DNA of 37,756 bases from Candidatus Hydrogenedentota bacterium (GCA_019695095.1 JAIBAQ010000042.1:1-37756); one strand, 5' to 3'; counted from the first letter of the stretch, positions 23,867-33,503 are shown. A program made the numbers and translations. Notes: generated by a model not told the origin, from the sequence alone.

Positions 23867-25900
23867 ATGAAATTGGGAACAAAATTGATGCTCTCATTCC
23901 TGGCGATCGCCGCGATTGCCGTGTTTGTTGGATTAGTAGGCGTTTATTTTACAACCCATCTCGACGAATCGTTGATGACGTTCAGCCACACGAGCCTGCC
24001 GAGTGTCCGGGCCTTGATGACCATCACAAACAAGATGGAGGTTCAGCGCACGCAGAACCGAGCGCTGCTCAGTTCGCACTTGCCCAAAGAGAATCGTGCA
24101 AAAGCGGCCGATACCCGCGACGCGGCGCTCAAGGACATGCTGGCCGCATGGGAAGAATACGAGAAGCTGGATCGCACCCCTGAGCAGCAGCAGATGTGGG
24201 ATGCCTTCAAGAAAGCCTTCGAACCGTGGGACCAGGACCGCCAGAAGATAAACACGATGTTGGCGGAATTTGACAAGAACGACATCCTTAACCCGGACGA
24301 TATGCTGGCGAAACTGGAGAGGTTCCGGGGGGATCATTTCACGCTGTTGTTCAAATGCGACCGGCTGGCTTCCTCGGGGACCGCGTTTGAGGGCGGAGAC
24401 GATTCATCGGCATGCAACTACGGCAAGTGGGTAGCCCTTTCGCCCACGACCAATCAAACCATTTTGGACTGCATCAAGGAGAACGATCCCGTTCACAAGA
24501 AGTATCACGAATGCGTGAAAAGGGTCCAGGAGGCCGTGCGGGCCGGGAACGCGGCTGAAGCTGGCCGTATCGTAGGCGATGAAATGACCCCTGCCCTTGA
24601 AACCATCATGGGACCAAAAGGTCTTGGGGGCATGCAAGCGGAAGCGGAAAAGGCGGTGGAACAATTCCTGGCCATCAACGCACTCGCCATGGGACCCTTG
24701 ACCAAGAGTGGCGGCGAACTGGGCAAGGCGCTGACTGAGCTAGTAGACAAGACCCGCACGGACGTCGATAACTTTTCTATTGCCGCTCAACAGGCTGCCG
24801 ATTGGGGCAGAATGATCATGCTCGTCTGCCTCTGTGTCGGTGTCGTGCTTGCTGTGATCCTGGGACTGATCATCACGCGCAGCATCACCAAACCCATCAA
24901 CCGCATTATCGACTCTTTGACTTCCGGCGCGGACCAGGTTTCGTCTGCCGCAGGTCAAGTCGCCCAGTCTAGCCAGCAAATGGCGCAGGGAGCCAGCGAG
25001 CAGGCGTCAAGCCTTGAAGAAACCTCAGCGTCGCTTGAAGAAATGGCGTCGATGACACGGCAGAATGCCGAGAGCGCCAACCAAGCGCGATCGATGAGCC
25101 AAGAATCTCGTAACGGCGCTGAAAACGGCAGCGAGGTCACCTCGCGCATGAATACGGCGATCCAGCAAATCAAAGTCTCGTCGGACGCAACGGCAAAAAT
25201 ACTCAAGACAATCGACGAGATCGCCTTCCAGACTAATCTGCTTGCGCTCAACGCGGCCGTTGAGGCCGCTCGCGCCGGCGAAGCGGGCAAGGGATTTGCC
25301 GTCGTCGCAGAAGAAGTGCGAAACCTCGCCCAACGGTGCGCCGAGGCAGCACGAAATACGGCCACTCTCGTGGAAGAGTCTCAAAGAAACGCGGAGAACG
25401 GTGTCGCCGTTTCGGCCGAGGTTGCGGAGATTCTGAACACGATCGTGGGTCATGCGCAAAAAGTCGAACAGCTCATCAACGAAGTGTCTGCGGCAAGCAA
25501 TGAACAGTCGCAGGGGATCGACCAAATCAATCGAGCCGTCGCCGAGATGGATAAGGTCACCCAGATGAACGCCGCCAATTCCGAGGAAGCAGCGGCTGCC
25601 AGCGAGGAATTGTCTGCCCAAGCGGCAAACCTCACAGAGATCGTGGACGAGCTGGCGAAGATCGTCGGCAACAAAGTGAAGCACCGCACTGCGCAATCGA
25701 GTTCGGTCACGAAGTCCACTTCCATGCGCAAGAAGCCGGCGCCAACTGCGGCGCGGCAAGCATTGAAGCGCCCGCCCGCAGCCAAAACCGGCGAACGGAG
25801 AGAACCCAAGGCACTGACCGCAAGCCCTGCTGCGGAGCAGCGTGTCCATAAACCCGAAGAGGTGATTCCGCTCGACGACACAGATATGGCCGACTTCTAG
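23867..25900 (+). CDS. methyl-accepting chemotaxis protein with extracytoplasmic CZB-like zinc site
   Basis: The 677-residue chemoreceptor has TM1 at ~8-28 and TM2 at ~314-336, enclosing a ~285-residue helical sensor region. Within it, His157, Cys183 (CNYGKW, 183-188), His210 and His214 (HKKYH) reproduce the 3His-1Cys zinc pattern of CZB domains, which are usually cytoplasmic. After TM2 only the first HAMP helix ([13 protein letters not shown]) is evident. The signalling hairpin tip [18 protein letters not shown] and the [12 protein letters not shown] continuation are intact. The C-terminus is Lys/Ala/Pro-rich and lacks a NWETF-type CheR tether. It would signal to CheA/CheW, none of which is in the window. 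Zinc, or zinc-thiol chemistry such as hypochlorite sensing, is a possible input, inferred from CZB biology. An AAGGAG lies 8 nt upstream of the ATG. Confidence 0.95.
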   Translation: MKLGTKLMLSFLAIAAIAVFVGLVGVYFTTHLDESLMTFSHTSLPSVRALMTITNKMEVQRTQNRALLSSHLPKENRAKAADTRDAALKDMLAAWEEYEKLDRTPEQQQMWDAFKKAFEPWDQDRQKINTMLAEFDKNDILNPDDMLAKLERFRGDHFTLLFKCDRLASSGTAFEGGDDSSACNYGKWVALSPTTNQTILDCIKENDPVHKKYHECVKRVQEAVRAGNAAEAGRIVGDEMTPALETIMGPKGLGGMQAEAEKAVEQFLAINALAMGPLTKSGGELGKALTELVDKTRTDVDNFSIAAQQAADWGRMIMLVCLCVGVVLAVILGLIITRSITKPINRIIDSLTSGADQVSSAAGQVAQSSQQMAQGASEQASSLEETSASLEEMASMTRQNAESANQARSMSQESRNGAENGSEVTSRMNTAIQQIKVSSDATAKILKTIDEIAFQTNLLALNAAVEAARAGEAGKGFAVVAEEVRNLAQRCAEAARNTATLVEESQRNAENGVAVSAEVAEILNTIVGHAQKVEQLINEVSAASNEQSQGIDQINRAVAEMDKVTQMNAANSEEAAAASEELSAQAANLTEIVDELAKIVGNKVKHRTAQSSSVTKSTSMRKKPAPTAARQALKRPPAAKTGERREPKALTASPAAEQRVHKPEEVIPLDDTDMADF

Positions 25901-25976
25901 CAGCAACGGCTTGGCGTCATGCCAAAGTGTCGTCATGTAAATCATCAACGACACAATACGGCCACACAGCCCACTT

Positions 25977-26010
25977 ACCGGGAGGTCAAGCGCACGCCTG
26001 ACCTCCCGGT
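25977..26010 (+). terminator. hairpin after the chemoreceptor gene
   Basis: ACCGGGAGGTCA pairs perfectly with TGACCTCCCGGT across a 10-nt loop. No T-tract follows, so it may end or protect the transcript rather than act as a classic intrinsic terminator. Confidence 0.5.
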
Positions 26011-26222
26011 CCGTTCGAAACCCCTCAGCGCACATTTGCCCGCCTTTACCCAGTCCTGGGCGCAAAATTGAGGGCAGATGCCACATCCACGCGCGTCTCC
26101 CGTAGCCGGTATCCAATACATTTGCGTGGAGCGTATCTTCTGCCAATCGGCCACCGCTAGTAGCACATCATGCGAACAATCCCTTACACACACACTATAT
26201 CTGATTGTACGAAATTATTTTG

Positions 26223-26252
26223 TTGACAAATCGTCATTTTTTACATTAGTAT
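26223..26252 (+). promoter_or_regulatory. candidate promoter (distal) of the receiver-kinase unit
   Basis: A perfect TTGACA is followed after 18 nt by TAGTAT, in the AT-rich block. Confidence 0.45.
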
Positions 26253-26340
26253 AAATCAGAACAGATTAGTTTCAGCAAACACGGCAATGGCAATATATGT
26301 GGATTATTCAAGACTATAATCAATAAATTCTTAAAGTTGC

Positions 26341-26369
26341 TTGCGGAACTATCGGTTTATGTGTAAAAT
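26341..26369 (+). promoter_or_regulatory. candidate promoter (proximal) of the receiver-kinase unit
   Basis: TTGCGG and TAAAAT are separated by 17 nt. Both boxes and the GTG before the -10 resemble the promoter upstream of the chemoreceptor (23373-23401). The leader to 26643 is about 270 nt. Confidence 0.55.
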
Positions 26370-26642
26370 ACATCTAGATCCTATCAATTTGAAACGTGCT
26401 TCCGAACGCGACCGATGCCAACAATTGTGCAGTCGTTCGCTAGAGAAGGGGGAAACACGAGTTCATGCGGCCTCGACTGCGGGGAGGTCTTGAGTTGGGT
26501 CTGGACAGGAAATCGGTGAAGTCGCGACCATTCAGACGGTGGGGTCTCACAGCGAGCAAATGCCGGTGGTGCGTAAAGCGTTGGAAGGTAGGGGAATTCC
26601 TAGGAAGTACTAGGGGTCATTTTGATCGGGGAGTAGTTGACC

Positions 26643-27068
26643 ATGGATTGCGATCAGAGTCGGGGAAATGCCTCTTTGTGTGTGCTTCTCTTTGAAGATT
26701 CGAACCCGGTAAACCAGCCTATCGAACCCTACCTCTCAGGCGTGGCGAACCTTGACTTCGCCATAGAGGTTGCCTCGGACCACGAACGAGGCCTGTCTCG
26801 ACTTTCTGAAGGCGGCGTGGACGCCGTCGTCCTGAACCAGCCGCTGCACGATGAGTCGCAAGTCGACGTCTTGAAGCGAGTACATGCCCACTCGCCCAAT
26901 GTGCCCATCATTGTGACCGCGGAAACGGGAGACCATGAATCGATCATAGCGGCCGTTCAGTACGGGGCCGAAGACTATTTCATCAAGGATGAAGCGGGAC
27001 CGGACGTATTGGCTAGAACAATACGATTCGCGGCTCAAGTGAGTTCCTTGAGATTGCGAAGCGCCTAA
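26643..27068 (+). CDS. receiver-domain protein lacking the phospho-acceptor Asp
   Basis: The 141-residue protein is a lone CheY-like receiver domain with no output domain. It keeps acidic residues at the N-terminal strand (Glu18-Asp19 in LLFEDSNPVNQ), the switch Thr92 (IIVTAETGD) and Lys115 (DYFIKDE). The phospho-acceptor strand reads DAVVLNQPLHD, where canonical domains read DxxLLDxxLPD, so the acceptor position is Asn65. It probably cannot be phosphorylated in the normal way and would act as an atypical receiver, perhaps constitutive or ligand-binding. A GGGGAG lies 9 nt before the ATG at 26643; a TTG two codons upstream is less likely. It is followed at 163 nt by the hybrid kinase, the likely partner. 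Confidence 0.88.
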   Translation: MDCDQSRGNASLCVLLFEDSNPVNQPIEPYLSGVANLDFAIEVASDHERGLSRLSEGGVDAVVLNQPLHDESQVDVLKRVHAHSPNVPIIVTAETGDHESIIAAVQYGAEDYFIKDEAGPDVLARTIRFAAQVSSLRLRSA

Positions 27069-27231
27069 TCTGGCGCTCCGCGTGCCGGGCTCCCGCCCGG
27101 CGCAAGCAGGATTCCATGTGGACGGGGCTGTACGCCAAGGACGGCGGACAATGCTAGCGAGCACTGAATCGAGTGCTTGCGTCCCGTCAGGACCCTGAGA
27201 CCGACGAAACGCTTCACGGGGTGCCCTATCT

Positions 27232-29682
27232 GTGTTTTTCGTAGATAGCTGTAAAGCGATTCGAAGTGCGCGCGTGGCGAACGGTGACTACGAGGTTCTC
27301 TCAATCGCCGATCGTCTCAGAGATGCTTCTGCTCTGCGTTTCCTGCAGGAGATACTCGACGCCGTTCCCCACCCCATGCTCATCGTCGATATTGACGCTC
27401 ACGACGTTATCTTGACAAACACGTCGGCCAAACGCGCTTCCCCCAACAGCATTTCGACGTGCCACGCGTACTTGTTCGAGCACAAAGGCCCGTGCGCATC
27501 TCCCAAGCACAGTTGCCCCGTTGCCGTCGTGCGTGAATCCGGCAAACCCGCGACCGTCGAGCAAGTCTATGTAGACTCTTCCGGTACGCGCCGTCATGTC
27601 GAGTTGCATGCATATCCCCTCTTCGGACCGGACGGCCGCGTTACGCATCTAATCGAACACAGCGTGGACATCACGCCACGCAAGCAGCAGGATCTGGACC
27701 GTATCGAAACGCTGGAACATCTCAAGAGCAAACAGCAGGAGTTGCGCGCCCTGTATGCCCAATTGAAAGCCAGCGAAGTAGAACTCCGCGAAAGCGAGCG
27801 CGTGTTGGCCACCCTGCTCGGCAATCTTCGCGGGATGGTCTATAGGTGCAAGAACGACAAGCTCTGGACCATGGACTTCGTCAGCGAGGGAGCGCTGGCC
27901 CTGACCGGATATACGTCCGCGGAATTTCGGAGGCGCAAAGAGGTTTCGTACGCGAACCTGATTCACCCGGATGATCGGGAACGTGTCTGGGATGCAGTAC
28001 AGGCGGCCCTCGCGGAACGACGCCCATTCGAGATCGAATACCGCATAATCACCAAGGACGGCACTGAGAAATGGGTGCGCGAACAAGGCGTCGGTATCTT
28101 CGGAGAGGATGAACTGGCTGCAATCGAGGGGTTCATCCACGATGACACCAAACGAAAGCATGCCGAAGACGAACGCGCGCGCCTCGTTGGAGCAATCGAA
28201 CAAGCCGCGGAAAGCATCCTGCTCACGGATCGGAGCGGCGTCATCTACTATGTGAACCCGGCTTTCACGCGAATGACGGGGTATTCCATGCATGAAGCCA
28301 TTGGCCAGAATCTTCGGCTGACGCTCGCGGGTCGCCAGAACGAAGACTTCTACGCCAAAATGTGGGACACGCTGGAAAGCGGCAACATCTGGCGGGGACG
28401 TCTGGTCAATCAACGCAAAGACGGCACTCTATTCAATGAGGATATGACCATTGCCCCGGTACGAGACGAGACGGGCGCAATTACTGGATATGTGGCTGTG
28501 CGCCGCGACGTGACGGAGCAGGTGAAATCGGCGCAACGGCTTCGGCAAAAGCAGAAGCTGGAGGCAATTGGAACGCTTGCCGGCGGCATTGCCCACGATT
28601 TCAACAACATTCTATTGCCGATTATGGGGTTCACGGAACTCGTGCGCGACGAGTTGCCCCAAGGCGATTCCAAGGAACGCCTGAGTCAGGTCATGCAGGC
28701 CTGTCTTCGCGCGAAAGACTTGGTTGGCCAAATTCTGACCTTCAGCGGCAACGTAGAGCTGGAACGAAAGCCTCTACCTCTTCAGCCGCTGCTGCATGAG
28801 ACGCTTGCGCTTTTGCGCGCGTCGATTCCGACGACGATTGAAATACGGGAAATTGTCTCGGAACAGACCTGCCTCGTCTTCTGCGCTTCCACCGAGATAC
28901 ACCAGATCGTCATGAATCTCGGAACCAACGCGTTTCATGCGATGGAAGACGTGGGCGGCACCATGACCGTGACATGCGAACTAATCGACACGAACACCTT
29001 GGCCGCTCTCAGACAACCTCGTCTGCGGCCAGGGCGTACGTATGTGCGCTTGAGTGTCAGCGATTCGGGCATCGGAATGGACAAGGCGACTCTGGAGCGC
29101 GCATTCGATCCATTCTTCACGACCAAGGATCACGGCAAAGGGACCGGCCTCGGACTCTCCACCGTGCATGGCATCGTCACCGATCTGGGTGGAGAAATCG
29201 CTGTTCGAACCAAACCTGGGAAAGGCACCACGATCGAGGTCTATCTTCCCGCGTACCACGAAACCGAAGATCGCCCGTTGATGCGCGACATGCCCCCTCC
29301 TCCAGGCAACGGTGAGCACATCCTGCTGGTTGACGACGAGGAAGTTATTCTCCAATTGGGGCGCCTGCTGCTCGGCAGGCTCCAATACCGCGTGACGACT
29401 GTTGCGAGTCCGTCGGAAGCCCTAAAGTTGTTCCAGGAAGCGCCCATGTACTTCGACCTGCTGCTGACGGACCATACCATGCCCAAAATGACGGGGACGG
29501 AATTGGCCGACGCGGCACACGGCGTGCGCCCGGACTTGCCCGTGATACTGACAAGCGGACTGAATGAATCAACGCGCATCCTCTCGGCAACGAGCGGAGG
29601 CCCCGTGCTGTTCATCAAGAAGCCATTCACGGCCAGCGAACTGGCGCGAACTCTTCGCACGGCGCTGGAAATGAAGCATTAA
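27232..29682 (+). CDS. hybrid histidine kinase (PAS x3 - HisKA - HATPase - REC)
   Basis: The 816-residue protein has no membrane segment, so sensing is cytoplasmic. PAS1 (~35-150) contains a Cys/His cluster (TCHAY, GPCASPKHSCPV), a pattern seen in PAS domains of hybrid kinases and possibly a metal or redox site. A short coiled coil follows. PAS2 (~195-315) ends with the PAC strand AAIEGFIHDDTKRK; PAS3 (~320-440) has LTDRSGVIYYVNPAF. The HisKA box is GGIAHDFNNILLPI with phospho-His455. The ATPase has NLGTNAFHAM (N-box), SDSGIGM and FFTTKDHGKGTGLGLSTV. The C-terminal receiver has LLVDDEE, the acceptor Asp747 (LLLTDHTMP), LTSG and KKPF. The start is GTG at 27232. It is probably co-transcribed with the upstream receiver gene; no DNA-binding output regulator is adjacent. 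Confidence 0.94.
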   Translation: MFFVDSCKAIRSARVANGDYEVLSIADRLRDASALRFLQEILDAVPHPMLIVDIDAHDVILTNTSAKRASPNSISTCHAYLFEHKGPCASPKHSCPVAVVRESGKPATVEQVYVDSSGTRRHVELHAYPLFGPDGRVTHLIEHSVDITPRKQQDLDRIETLEHLKSKQQELRALYAQLKASEVELRESERVLATLLGNLRGMVYRCKNDKLWTMDFVSEGALALTGYTSAEFRRRKEVSYANLIHPDDRERVWDAVQAALAERRPFEIEYRIITKDGTEKWVREQGVGIFGEDELAAIEGFIHDDTKRKHAEDERARLVGAIEQAAESILLTDRSGVIYYVNPAFTRMTGYSMHEAIGQNLRLTLAGRQNEDFYAKMWDTLESGNIWRGRLVNQRKDGTLFNEDMTIAPVRDETGAITGYVAVRRDVTEQVKSAQRLRQKQKLEAIGTLAGGIAHDFNNILLPIMGFTELVRDELPQGDSKERLSQVMQACLRAKDLVGQILTFSGNVELERKPLPLQPLLHETLALLRASIPTTIEIREIVSEQTCLVFCASTEIHQIVMNLGTNAFHAMEDVGGTMTVTCELIDTNTLAALRQPRLRPGRTYVRLSVSDSGIGMDKATLERAFDPFFTTKDHGKGTGLGLSTVHGIVTDLGGEIAVRTKPGKGTTIEVYLPAYHETEDRPLMRDMPPPPGNGEHILLVDDEEVILQLGRLLLGRLQYRVTTVASPSEALKLFQEAPMYFDLLLTDHTMPKMTGTELADAAHGVRPDLPVILTSGLNESTRILSATSGGPVLFIKKPFTASELARTLRTALEMKH

Positions 29683-29809
29683 CCCGCAAGTCACGCATCT
29701 GCAAATCGCTCATGCGCCAACCCAATCACCCCATCTGAGCGGCAGAATGGAATGAAGGCCCCGCACGCGCAGGGCCCCAGCAGTCACGTCATAGTCTTCC
29801 GGCGTGCGA

Positions 29810-30757
29810 TTAGCTCGTGGCTTTGGCAACGACTTCGCGCATCTTACGCAAGCCATTTTCCGCAACTACCTTCGGGTCCATCGCCCAATGCTCCTTATTG
29901 AACAGCTCAAGCGAAAGCGGGCCCGTATAGTTGATTGCCATCAAGTCCTTCAGCAAGGGCACCAATGGCAGGACACCGTCGCCTGGATAGACTCGGTGCT
30001 CATCGCGCGCCGCTTCAGGAGCAACATCGCCGGGCACGTCGTTCCAGTGGAAATCCGCGATGAAACTGCCGTTCAAATGCTTCACCCCGTTGAAACCCGA
30101 GCCACCGCCAAACAAGTGAAAGGTGTCCGCGATGATCCCGGCGTCCGAGTCATTCGCATCAATTGCCATACCACTCGCAAAGCCTAAGCGGTTGACTCCC
30201 TTTGCGAATCCCACGAACTCAAACGCGGGCAGAATGCCGTACTCTTCGCGCCCGATCTTCAGCAAATCCCGGTACCGGTCCGTGCCCCAACGATGATCGA
30301 AGTCTTCGCGATCAGGGAACGGCAGCACAGCGACATGCTTCGACTTCACCGCCGCGCAAATCCGCATCCGGTCGCGCGATGTCGGCATGATCTTGTCCCA
30401 CTCTTCTTGCGTCGCGGGCATGCAATCCCACAACCCAATAACGTTGGGAACAGAGAGTCCAAGGTCAGCGATCTCCTTGCCGAGATCGGTCAGATTCCCG
30501 CCCGCCTTCTCGAAGTCCTCCAGCTCTCGCACCCACAACTCAATACCATCCCATCCCGTCTCTTTCGCGACGCGAATCTTGTCTTTCAGCGGGGTAGGGC
30601 GAATCGTGCTCGCATTGAGCACAAACGCCCATTGGCTGATACCTTCCTGATACTTCTTTGGAGCCTGAGCTGACGCGGTGGAAGCGGCTGTCAACGCTGC
30701 TCCCGCGGCGGCGCCAACTTGAAAAAACTGTCTTCGATTCATCGACGATTGCGGCAT
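29810..30757 (-). CDS. exported xylose-isomerase-like TIM-barrel protein
   Basis: The 315-residue protein has a Tat-type signal (NRRQFFQVGAAAGAAL, then an AQA-like cleavage site) followed by a sugar-phosphate isomerase/epimerase domain of the AP-endonuclease-2/xylose-isomerase superfamily. Visible blocks are GWDGIELWVRELEDFEKAG, PAFEFVGFAKG, IIADTFHLFGGGSG, IADFHWNDVPG and YTGPLSLELFN, which supply the metal-binding Glu/Asp/His set. Secreted members of this kind are abundant in planctomycete-like genomes and probably isomerise or epimerise sugars outside the cytoplasm. AGAGGTG lies five bases before the ATG. It follows the phosphoesterase gene by 78 nt and is likely in the same unit. Confidence 0.9.
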   Translation of the reverse strand: MPQSSMNRRQFFQVGAAAGAALTAASTASAQAPKKYQEGISQWAFVLNASTIRPTPLKDKIRVAKETGWDGIELWVRELEDFEKAGGNLTDLGKEIADLGLSVPNVIGLWDCMPATQEEWDKIMPTSRDRMRICAAVKSKHVAVLPFPDREDFDHRWGTDRYRDLLKIGREEYGILPAFEFVGFAKGVNRLGFASGMAIDANDSDAGIIADTFHLFGGGSGFNGVKHLNGSFIADFHWNDVPGDVAPEAARDEHRVYPGDGVLPLVPLLKDLMAINYTGPLSLELFNKEHWAMDPKVVAENGLRKMREVVAKATS

Positions 30758-30835
30758 GGGTCACCTCTACAGTTAGTCATGGGAATTGTCAGGGTCGGAC
30801 TCTATGCGAAAGGTCACGGCGCGTGCAAGCAGCGA

Positions 30836-33424
30836 TTAGTCCTCATCTGTCACACTTCCAGACAGCATCAGCCCCAGCTTCTTCAGCCCCTTCCCGTGGG
30901 CGCCGGCATACTCCTCCGGGTATGGCGCGTCGACACCCATCGCGGAATGCCAGATGATCCGGTTCAGGGTGTCCTCGTCGGCGTTGTCCACCACGGACAG
31001 ATCCATGGCCAGACTCTGCTCCGCCCAGTGCAGTGCCTGACCCGACAGCGCTGCCTTCGGCGGATTCAATTCATCGAGGGGAATCGCGTTGGGCAATGCC
31101 GTATAGGGACTAAAATCAGGCTTGGACGTAAAGCACCGGCTCATCAGGGGCGCGGCGGCGTCCATCTGGTTCATTGGCGGGCATCCAAAGATGCGCGAAA
31201 TCGTGTGAAGCACGGACGTCTGATTGTAGAACTCGCTGATGACCTTACCTCGCTTTGTGTACGGGCTCATGACGAGACAGATGGAGCGGTGACCATCCAC
31301 GTGGTCGAACCCGTCCTGCGGGTCGTCTTCATTAACGAAGATGCACGTCGCGGGCCAGAACCGGCTTCTCGAAATCCTCTCCACCATTCGCCCCAGGGCC
31401 AAATCGTTGTCCGCTACGTGCGCGCGCGGCGTGGGCGCGTCCGGCTGCGTGCCGGATCCATGGTCCTGCGGCAAGTAAACAATCATGAAGTTGGGCCAAC
31501 GGCCGGTCGCCTCGCTGTCCGCGAGTTCCCGAAGGAAGATGTCCGCGCGAAGGACATCGGGGATTGCGAGGTTCCATCCCGGATAGGTGGGGCATGCCAG
31601 TGTTCGCATGCGCTCGACGCCGATGCGGTGCGTAATGGCAATGGAGCGCGTCCCGGAAACGAAATCGTCGTACACCGCCTTGAAGGGCGTCTTCTCGGGC
31701 TGAAGCGTAGCGTAGTCGAACTCGCCGTAGTTGCGGAACGTCAGACCACGCGCCAGCACCGAATCCCAAATGAAGCCGGTGCTCGAAAACGTCAGGGGGT
31801 CGTCGCCGAACGTGTAACTTCGCGCAAATCCTCCGAATGACTTCTCCAGGTGATCGGTCACGTTGCCTTCCGTGGCCCAGGAATGTCCATCGGCGCTCAG
31901 CACCCCGTTGCAGTAATAGTTGTCAAGAAGGACGAATTGCTCCGCGAGGGCATGGTGGTTGGGTGAGACCTCGCGCGGAAAGACGCACAGTCCGGGCATG
32001 CCGTTCCCCTGCGGCAGGTCTCCGAACATCTGGTCGTAGGTGCGATTCTCCTTGATGATGTAGACCACGTGCTCGAATACAGACGGCTCTCCAGTGTGCC
32101 GGGGCACCGGCAGAGGTCTGACATTAACGCGCCCGGCCATGGAGAGCGCCTTCTTGGCCTGAGCGGTCAGTGCGCCGGCAAGAGCGCTCCGCGTCAGCGC
32201 TCCCAGTTCGCTGTCCTGCGGAAGGGGCGATGCGGACACGGATCCCTGGTGCCAATACACGTGCCATCCGCGCTTGTTGGGATCCTTATTGCGCGAACCA
32301 TACCCCTTCACGTTCGCCACGAAGATCCGTCCATTCGCAATGGCTAGCGCGCCAGGATACCACCCCGCGGGAATGAACCCGCGCACTTCGGGAGCGTCCT
32401 TCTGCTCAAGCGATACCACCGCCACGGCGTTATTCCCGCCGTTGGCGACGTACAGACAACGGCGCGCAGCGTCAATCGCCAATCCGCCAGGCGCGCTTCC
32501 AAACGGCAGCCCGGCGTCGGGCCGCACGGATAGCGTTGCCGCCAACGTGAATGTATCGAGATGAATGGCGGACACCGTGTCGGAATTCGCGTTGGCCACG
32601 TACAAGGTGTCCGCTTCGGAATCCAACGCCAATGCGGAAGGATGCAGTCCGGTATCCACGTGCTTGGTCTCGCGCATCAGTGTCAGGTCGATGCGAGAGA
32701 CCGTGCCGCTAGCTGCCACTCCACGCTCGTCAATCACCACTTGCGTCCCCGATGACGGCGCGGTTCGCTCGCCTTTGGCGGGAGGCCGCCCTCCCCAGTT
32801 GGACACCCACCCCTCCGCGCCATCTTGGCTCAACAAGATATCGAACGGCGCGATTCCCACCTGGATTTGCGTGACAATCGCCATCGACTGCAGATTCACC
32901 GCGGCCACGGTGTTGTGCCGCGAAAGACAGATATAGGCGGTGTCGTTGCCTGCGTTGATCGCAATGCCGCACGGCACGGACGATCCCTCGCCCTGTGGTC
33001 CGGGAATGTCCAGTATCCGCGCCCAGGAAAGTACCCCCTTCGCGCTCACCACGGCCTCGCACAATCGTCCTTGCGCGGTCGTCGCGTATACACGCCCCCC
33101 GTCGCTCGTAACCGCTATGCCGTGCATCGAACCTCCCTGCTTGTCAGGGAACGCAAGTTCCTGCAGGACCTTCATCGTGACCGCATCGAGTACAACCAGA
33201 CCGCGATTGTCCTTGACATAGAGTCTGCCCGCGTCGGGCGACAGCGCCATGTCCACCGGCCGGCCTCCAAACGCGGTAGTCGTACCGGCTGGATGAACCA
33301 CCTGCCCTGTGGCGACTACCGTTCCTCCGTGCGAGTCTGATCCGACCGCGTGGTCTGTCTGCGCCTCAGCCGAAATCCCGAAACAGATAGAAAGCACGGA
33401 CAAAACGAGGCAGATGCGCATCAT
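30836..33424 (-). CDS. secreted YncE-type beta-propeller / phosphoesterase fusion
   Basis: The 862-residue protein begins with a Sec signal peptide (MMRICLVLSVLSICFGISAEA). Residues ~50-390 are a beta-propeller with repeated LYVANxNSDTVSAI-type blades (YVANANSDTV, YVANGGNNAVAVV, FVANVKG). Residues ~450-790 are a phosphoesterase domain (PF04185-like, the acid phosphatase/phospholipase C group) beginning HVVYIIKENRTYDQMFGDL, where Glu459 and Asn460 would bind metal. MIVYLPQDHGSG, FVNEDDPQDGFDHVDGHR and PYTKRGKV follow. It probably cleaves phosphate esters outside the cytoplasm; the propeller may bind substrate or surface. A GGGGGA lies before the double ATG. The unit continues into the TIM-barrel gene, and the esterase gene is divergent. 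Confidence 0.93.
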   Translation of the reverse strand: MMRICLVLSVLSICFGISAEAQTDHAVGSDSHGGTVVATGQVVHPAGTTTAFGGRPVDMALSPDAGRLYVKDNRGLVVLDAVTMKVLQELAFPDKQGGSMHGIAVTSDGGRVYATTAQGRLCEAVVSAKGVLSWARILDIPGPQGEGSSVPCGIAINAGNDTAYICLSRHNTVAAVNLQSMAIVTQIQVGIAPFDILLSQDGAEGWVSNWGGRPPAKGERTAPSSGTQVVIDERGVAASGTVSRIDLTLMRETKHVDTGLHPSALALDSEADTLYVANANSDTVSAIHLDTFTLAATLSVRPDAGLPFGSAPGGLAIDAARRCLYVANGGNNAVAVVSLEQKDAPEVRGFIPAGWYPGALAIANGRIFVANVKGYGSRNKDPNKRGWHVYWHQGSVSASPLPQDSELGALTRSALAGALTAQAKKALSMAGRVNVRPLPVPRHTGEPSVFEHVVYIIKENRTYDQMFGDLPQGNGMPGLCVFPREVSPNHHALAEQFVLLDNYYCNGVLSADGHSWATEGNVTDHLEKSFGGFARSYTFGDDPLTFSSTGFIWDSVLARGLTFRNYGEFDYATLQPEKTPFKAVYDDFVSGTRSIAITHRIGVERMRTLACPTYPGWNLAIPDVLRADIFLRELADSEATGRWPNFMIVYLPQDHGSGTQPDAPTPRAHVADNDLALGRMVERISRSRFWPATCIFVNEDDPQDGFDHVDGHRSICLVMSPYTKRGKVISEFYNQTSVLHTISRIFGCPPMNQMDAAAPLMSRCFTSKPDFSPYTALPNAIPLDELNPPKAALSGQALHWAEQSLAMDLSVVDNADEDTLNRIIWHSAMGVDAPYPEEYAGAHGKGLKKLGLMLSGSVTDED

Positions 33425-33503
33425 GGTGGTCCCCCGTGGCTGGCAACGCGTTGTGTTTGTACACTACTCCTGACAAGCCGCCAGCCGCAAACCCAGATAG
33501 TAA

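Larger units (their letters stand above)
25901..26642. other. AT-rich intergenic region with hairpin and promoters
   Basis: This 742-nt stretch holds a 12-bp hairpin (25977-26010), an AT-rich block at about 26195-26400 that stands out from the GC-rich surroundings, and two promoter-like sequences (26223-26252 and 26341-26369). No convincing gene is seen; the frame at 26465-26695 has no recognisable features. Confidence 0.6.

Noticed and set aside
25025-26146. 373-codon open frame antisense to the chemoreceptor end
   Set aside because: It overlaps the conserved signalling hairpin of the chemoreceptor and has low-complexity composition.
26325-26360. Sigma-28 (flagellar) promoter
   Set aside because: TAAAGTTG matches the -35, but the sequence 11 nt later (ATCGGTTT) matches the -10 poorly; the sigma-70 type pair fits better.
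29760-29785. Terminator between the hybrid kinase and the TIM-barrel gene
   Set aside because: Only a 5-bp GGCCC/GGGCC stem without a T-tract is present; too weak to call.
30719-31840. 373-codon plus-strand frame
   Set aside because: Antisense to the phosphoesterase domain of the 862-residue protein, which carries real motifs.
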